Shown: positions 60,944 to 64,000 of the stretch, in pieces
How the letters are laid out: the number at the start of each line of letters is the position of its first letter
How positions within the stretch are numbered: position 1 is the first letter of the stretch
Source of the DNA: Agarophyton chilense
Taxonomy: Eukaryota > Rhodophyta > Florideophyceae > Gracilariales > Gracilariaceae
Assembly (NCBI GenBank): GCA_030374765.1
Contig: JARGXX010000068.1
Location: 434,001 to 498,000, forward strand
Reading direction: 5' to 3'
DNA length: 64,000 nucleotides
Made by a program: the position numbers and the translations under genes
Notes under the pieces: generated by a model
The model's input: only the letters and a program-made list of their open reading frames with translations
Told to the model about the DNA's origin: nothing
The model's database searches: none

Positions 60944-63900
60944 TTATCCCTCTTGGGCGTTTACCAGCGTGGCTGGGAGTGCGGTTCCCACAAGGCGGTG
61001 GTATCGCATTACCGCAGAGCGCGGGAGGTGCTCGATGGGCTCCGGGGTGTCCCACTCCGGCCCGTATTCGTACCAGCGGGTCCGGTACTAGAGCACCCCG
61101 TGCCCATCGTAGCTATGTCCGACGATTCGGTCGAGGACGTACTCCTGCACGTAAACTTGCCGGCCTTGCCGGGTGGTGATAACCAGAGCCTCAGCGCCGC
61201 GTGGTGCTGGGCTCGTCGTCGCCTGTTCCGGGTCACCCGGTTTGTCATTCCGCTCTGCGGTTCTTGCCGGGTTGCCGAGGCTGCCGTACCGCTTCGCGGA
61301 AGTTGCCGGCGCGGCCGGGTTGTGTTTCCGCTGGGCGGTAGAGGCTTTCCTGAAGTCCGCTCTTACCGCGAGTTTGCGGGGGTCCTTCCGTCTTGGTGAC
61401 GGTTCGCCGGAGGCCTCCACTTGATTTGCGACATGCGGCGTTCCCATTGGTGGGCAGTTTCCGCTGTGCAGTGCGCCGCGGGCGGTGAGTGGTTCACCGT
61501 CCCGGCGGTCCGCCTCGGCGGGGTGGCTATCAGCCAATGACCGGGATGCCGGGTGCTCATTGGTCCGATCTCCCGCTCGGGTCACGTGACCTTGAGAACG
61601 GGTGGTCGGGCCGTCGCGGACGGTTGGCTCCGATTGTTCGTCAAGGGAGGCGGTTTTCGACTTGTCGTCGCGCCCCTTTTCCCCCATGGGGTTCGTACCG
61701 TTCTCAACGGAGTGGCTCGCTAGACCTGCTTGCGCAGCGCCCGCCGGAGTACCGGTATCGACCGAAACGCTCGGTGTGCGATCGCGAATGCGCGGGGAGC
61801 CCTTACTTGCTTCCACGCGATGCGGAGCGTCCGTAGGGTCTCGCTTCCCGGCTTCGGGTCTTCGAGCGCCTTGGTTCCCCTTGCGGGGTTGCGTGGCGGT
61901 CGGATTGACCGCCGCGTCCCGCGGGAGCGGAGTAACGTCCGGCGACGATGCTGGATGCCCGCTCGGGGGCCTTGCCCGGGGTGTCCGGTTAAACTTCCGT
62001 TGCGACGGCGATGCTTCCGCGATTGAGTGGGTCCCCTCCCCCTCCTTAGACGGAGCGACTGGTGATGGTGGGCTAACCGCATGGCGGGTATAAATACCGC
62101 TACGCGGCGCCCGTAAGGGTAGCTGGCCGCGAGGGCCAGGTGTTTCCGGCATTGCCGGTGGTTCCGATAAAGTCGGTATATCGGAGAGACCCCGTGAGGG
62201 GTGCGGTACCACGGCGGGGCGTGGTGCCACCGTTGTACCCGTGGTATCCGAGGCCGTTTCGACGGGGGCTGATGCGGTTTCCGCCTGCAGCGGTGGGGCG
62301 GCTACGATGCGGTCTTGTGAAAGACGTTCGTGGTCGCCGTTCTTGTCCACCACAACGGTGCCGGGGAGGCAGGACACGACCCGGAACGGACCTTCAGCGA
62401 CAGGCGAGAGCTTGTGACGCTTGTCGGTCCGGGGGTTGTAGTACTCCCGGCGAACGAACACGTAGGTTCCCGGCTTGGGCGGTGCCGGTAGTGGTCCGCG
62501 CAAGCGGTTATCAAAGTCCCGCTTGTAGGCGGCCTGGGTACGTTCCATGGACTTCCGGGCTACCGGTACGAGCTTGGTAATCCAGTTCTTCCACTTGAGG
62601 CGGTATTGGCCCACGGATGGGAAAGAGTTGACCCTGTGTTGGGGTTCGACCGCCACTGGCGGGGGTGTCCTGGAGAGCACAAGCTCGAAGGGAGTCAGAC
62701 CGGTTGTCCGGTGGACCTGCGTGTTGTAGGCGTAGGTGATAGCATCAGCATAAATGTTTCACTTCATTGGGTGATCGGATACGTAGGAGCGTAGCGACGC
62801 GAGTAGGGTGCGGTTGAAGCGTTCCACCTGCCCGTTTGTTTGCGGGTGGTAGGTGGTAGTAAACAGGTTCTTGACGTCGAGGATGCGGCAGACGTCCTGA
62901 AAGAACTTAGAGGCGAACTGCTTACCGTTATCGGATAGAACCTCTATCGGAGGGCCATAAACGAACGCCCAGTGCGTAACGAAGGCGTTCGCAACCGTGA
63001 AAGCGGTGATCTTCCGTAAAGGTACGGTGCGCACCAGCTTCGAAAAGCGGTCAGTGATAACCAAGAAGAACTTGTTTCCCCTGCGCGTCTTGAGTAGAGG
63101 CCCGAGAATGTCGATTGCGACAAACTCGAGGGGCGCCCTTGCGGGGAAAAGCTTCATCCGTTTGGAGTGCTTCCGGAGTTTCACCCGGTTCTTTGCGCAT
63201 TGGGTGCAGAACTGCACCGTAGCGTAGCAATCAACCGCCATAGCGGGCCAATAAAAGTCTCTTCGCAGGGTTAGATAAAGTTTTCTCCCACCGGAATGTC
63301 CCCCGAGGGTCGGGTAGTGTGAGAGGTGGAGCACCCTGGTTTGCAGGATGTGGGGGATCACGATCTGGGATCGGTGGTCCACCGTCCGGACGAGGTAACC
63401 GATGTCGTTTACCTCGAACGGGAGGTCCTCTCCACCGTTTAGGCGTGCCCGTATGCGCGTGCAGAACGGGTCGCCGAACTGTTCTCGGATCATCTCCTTG
63501 GTGGAGATGGGTACAAAGGTCCCGGGTACGGGTGTTTCATTCTCGCGCGCTGCGAGTAGCTCATCCATTTCCATGGTGTCTTCCCCGGTTTCGGGCCAAT
63601 CCGACTCCGTCGGTGTTTCCCCTTCCAAGGTAAAGCACGGGATCTTGTCGACCTCCGGGTCGGCAAGTGCTTCACCTGTCGTAGGTAATCGAGAGAGGGC
63701 GTCTGCTTTGGTGTTCTGGGCACCCTTCTTGTAGACGACCTCGAAGTCGAATTCCGCTAAGCGGAGGCGCCACCGCATTAAGCGGCCAGAAGGATCTGCG
63801 ATGTTCAGCAGCCACCTCAACGAGGCATGGTCCGTGTACACGGTGAAATGAACGCCCATGAGGTATGGGCGCAGAGTGGATAGCGCCCAGACCACTGCGA

Positions 63901-64000
63901 GGCACTCCTTCTCGGAGACCGAGTAGTTGCGCTCGTGGACGTTCAGCGTGCGGGACCAATAGCCAATTGGTTTGCGTTCCCCCTCGGGGGTGGTTTGGAA
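60944..64000 (-). pseudogene. element 5 pol (RNase H-integrase-chromodomain, partial)
   Basis: The frame enters from the right edge within RNase H (PIGYWSRTLNVHERNYSVSE, TDHASLRW, ADALSRL). It continues through the HHCC finger (HLSHYPTLGGHSGGRKLY, CTQCAKN) and the integrase core (AIDILGPL, LSDNGKQFASKFF, NGQVERFNRT). TGA 62759-62761 follows, most simply a Trp codon changed by one base. The same frame resumes with TYAYNTQVHRTTGLTPFELV, the integrase C-terminal domain, a long Pro/Arg-rich linker and the chromodomain YVLDRIVGHSYDG. A TAG at 61088-61090 splits the chromodomain, which continues as YRTRWYEYGPEWDTPEP to TAA 60944. Only two stops break ~1,010 codons. Confidence 0.82.

Larger units (their letters stand above)
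57906..64000 (-). mobile_element. chromodomain-type Ty3/gypsy element 5 (reverse orientation, partial)
   Basis: Read from left: 3' LTR, polypurine tract (as pyrimidines), antisense ORF on the plus strand, chromodomain end of pol and pol on the minus strand up to the right edge. gag and the 5' LTR are outside. The LTR inner end TGAAGAGCAACG resembles that of element 4, so the two families are related. Confidence 0.85.

Noticed and set aside
19893..62761. RIP-like C-to-T hypermutation as the cause of the stop codons
   Set aside because: Several stops require transversions (e.g. Glu to TAA at 24329, Tyr to TAG at 52879), so a pure C-to-T process does not explain them.

Overview
The window looks like nuclear DNA of an intron-poor eukaryote with GC-rich compact genes. 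My best guess is a florideophyte red alga such as Chondrus or a relative. The reasons are long uninterrupted ORFs for typical eukaryotic proteins (DNA ligase I, a BET bromodomain protein, a CtIP/Sae2-type resection factor), a plastid-type site-2 protease, very short spacers, and a sharp change from a gene island (about 1-18,640) to a sea of nested LTR retrotransposons (about 19,570-64,000). No marker proves the taxon.

Gene island. From left to right: an alpha/beta hydrolase (+), an APH-fold kinase-like protein (-), a CtIP/Sae2/Com1 homologue (+) convergent with DNA ligase I (-), a plastid-type S2P/RseP metalloprotease (+), a two-finger C2H2 zinc-finger protein (+), a secreted cysteine-rich protein (+), a bromodomain-NET protein (-) and a signal-peptide-bearing membrane protein (-). 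The ligase and the protease share a 521-bp divergent promoter. It holds two perfect 12-bp palindromes with a GGCGCC core (E2F/DP-like) whose centres are 63 bp apart.

Retrotransposon sea. Five Ty3/gypsy elements and a Ty1/copia relic are visible. Element 2 (19,574 to about 32,630) has a short 173-bp 5' LTR, a full-length tRNA-matching primer site and a single gag-pol frame. It is split inside gag by element 1 (20,123-28,454), a chromodomain-type element bounded by two 633/634-bp LTRs in INVERTED orientation. Element 3 (36,542-45,960) is complete but decayed, with two 446-bp LTRs. Element 4 (46,256-57,905) is the youngest and nearly intact, but its 3' LTR is cut by element 5 (57,906 to beyond the right edge, reversed).

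Main discovery candidate. Elements 1, 3, 4 and 5 all carry, between the chromodomain end of pol and the 3' LTR, a long ORF on the strand opposite to gag-pol. The proteins are homologous to one another, about 600-620 codons long where complete, begin near the 3' LTR and match no family I recognise. All five LTR types also contain CACGTG (G-box) motifs, which suggests a shared transcriptional input. Most elements are broken by isolated in-frame stops; elements 2 and 3 have also lost reverse-transcriptase catalytic aspartates, and element 1 has lost its integrase core.
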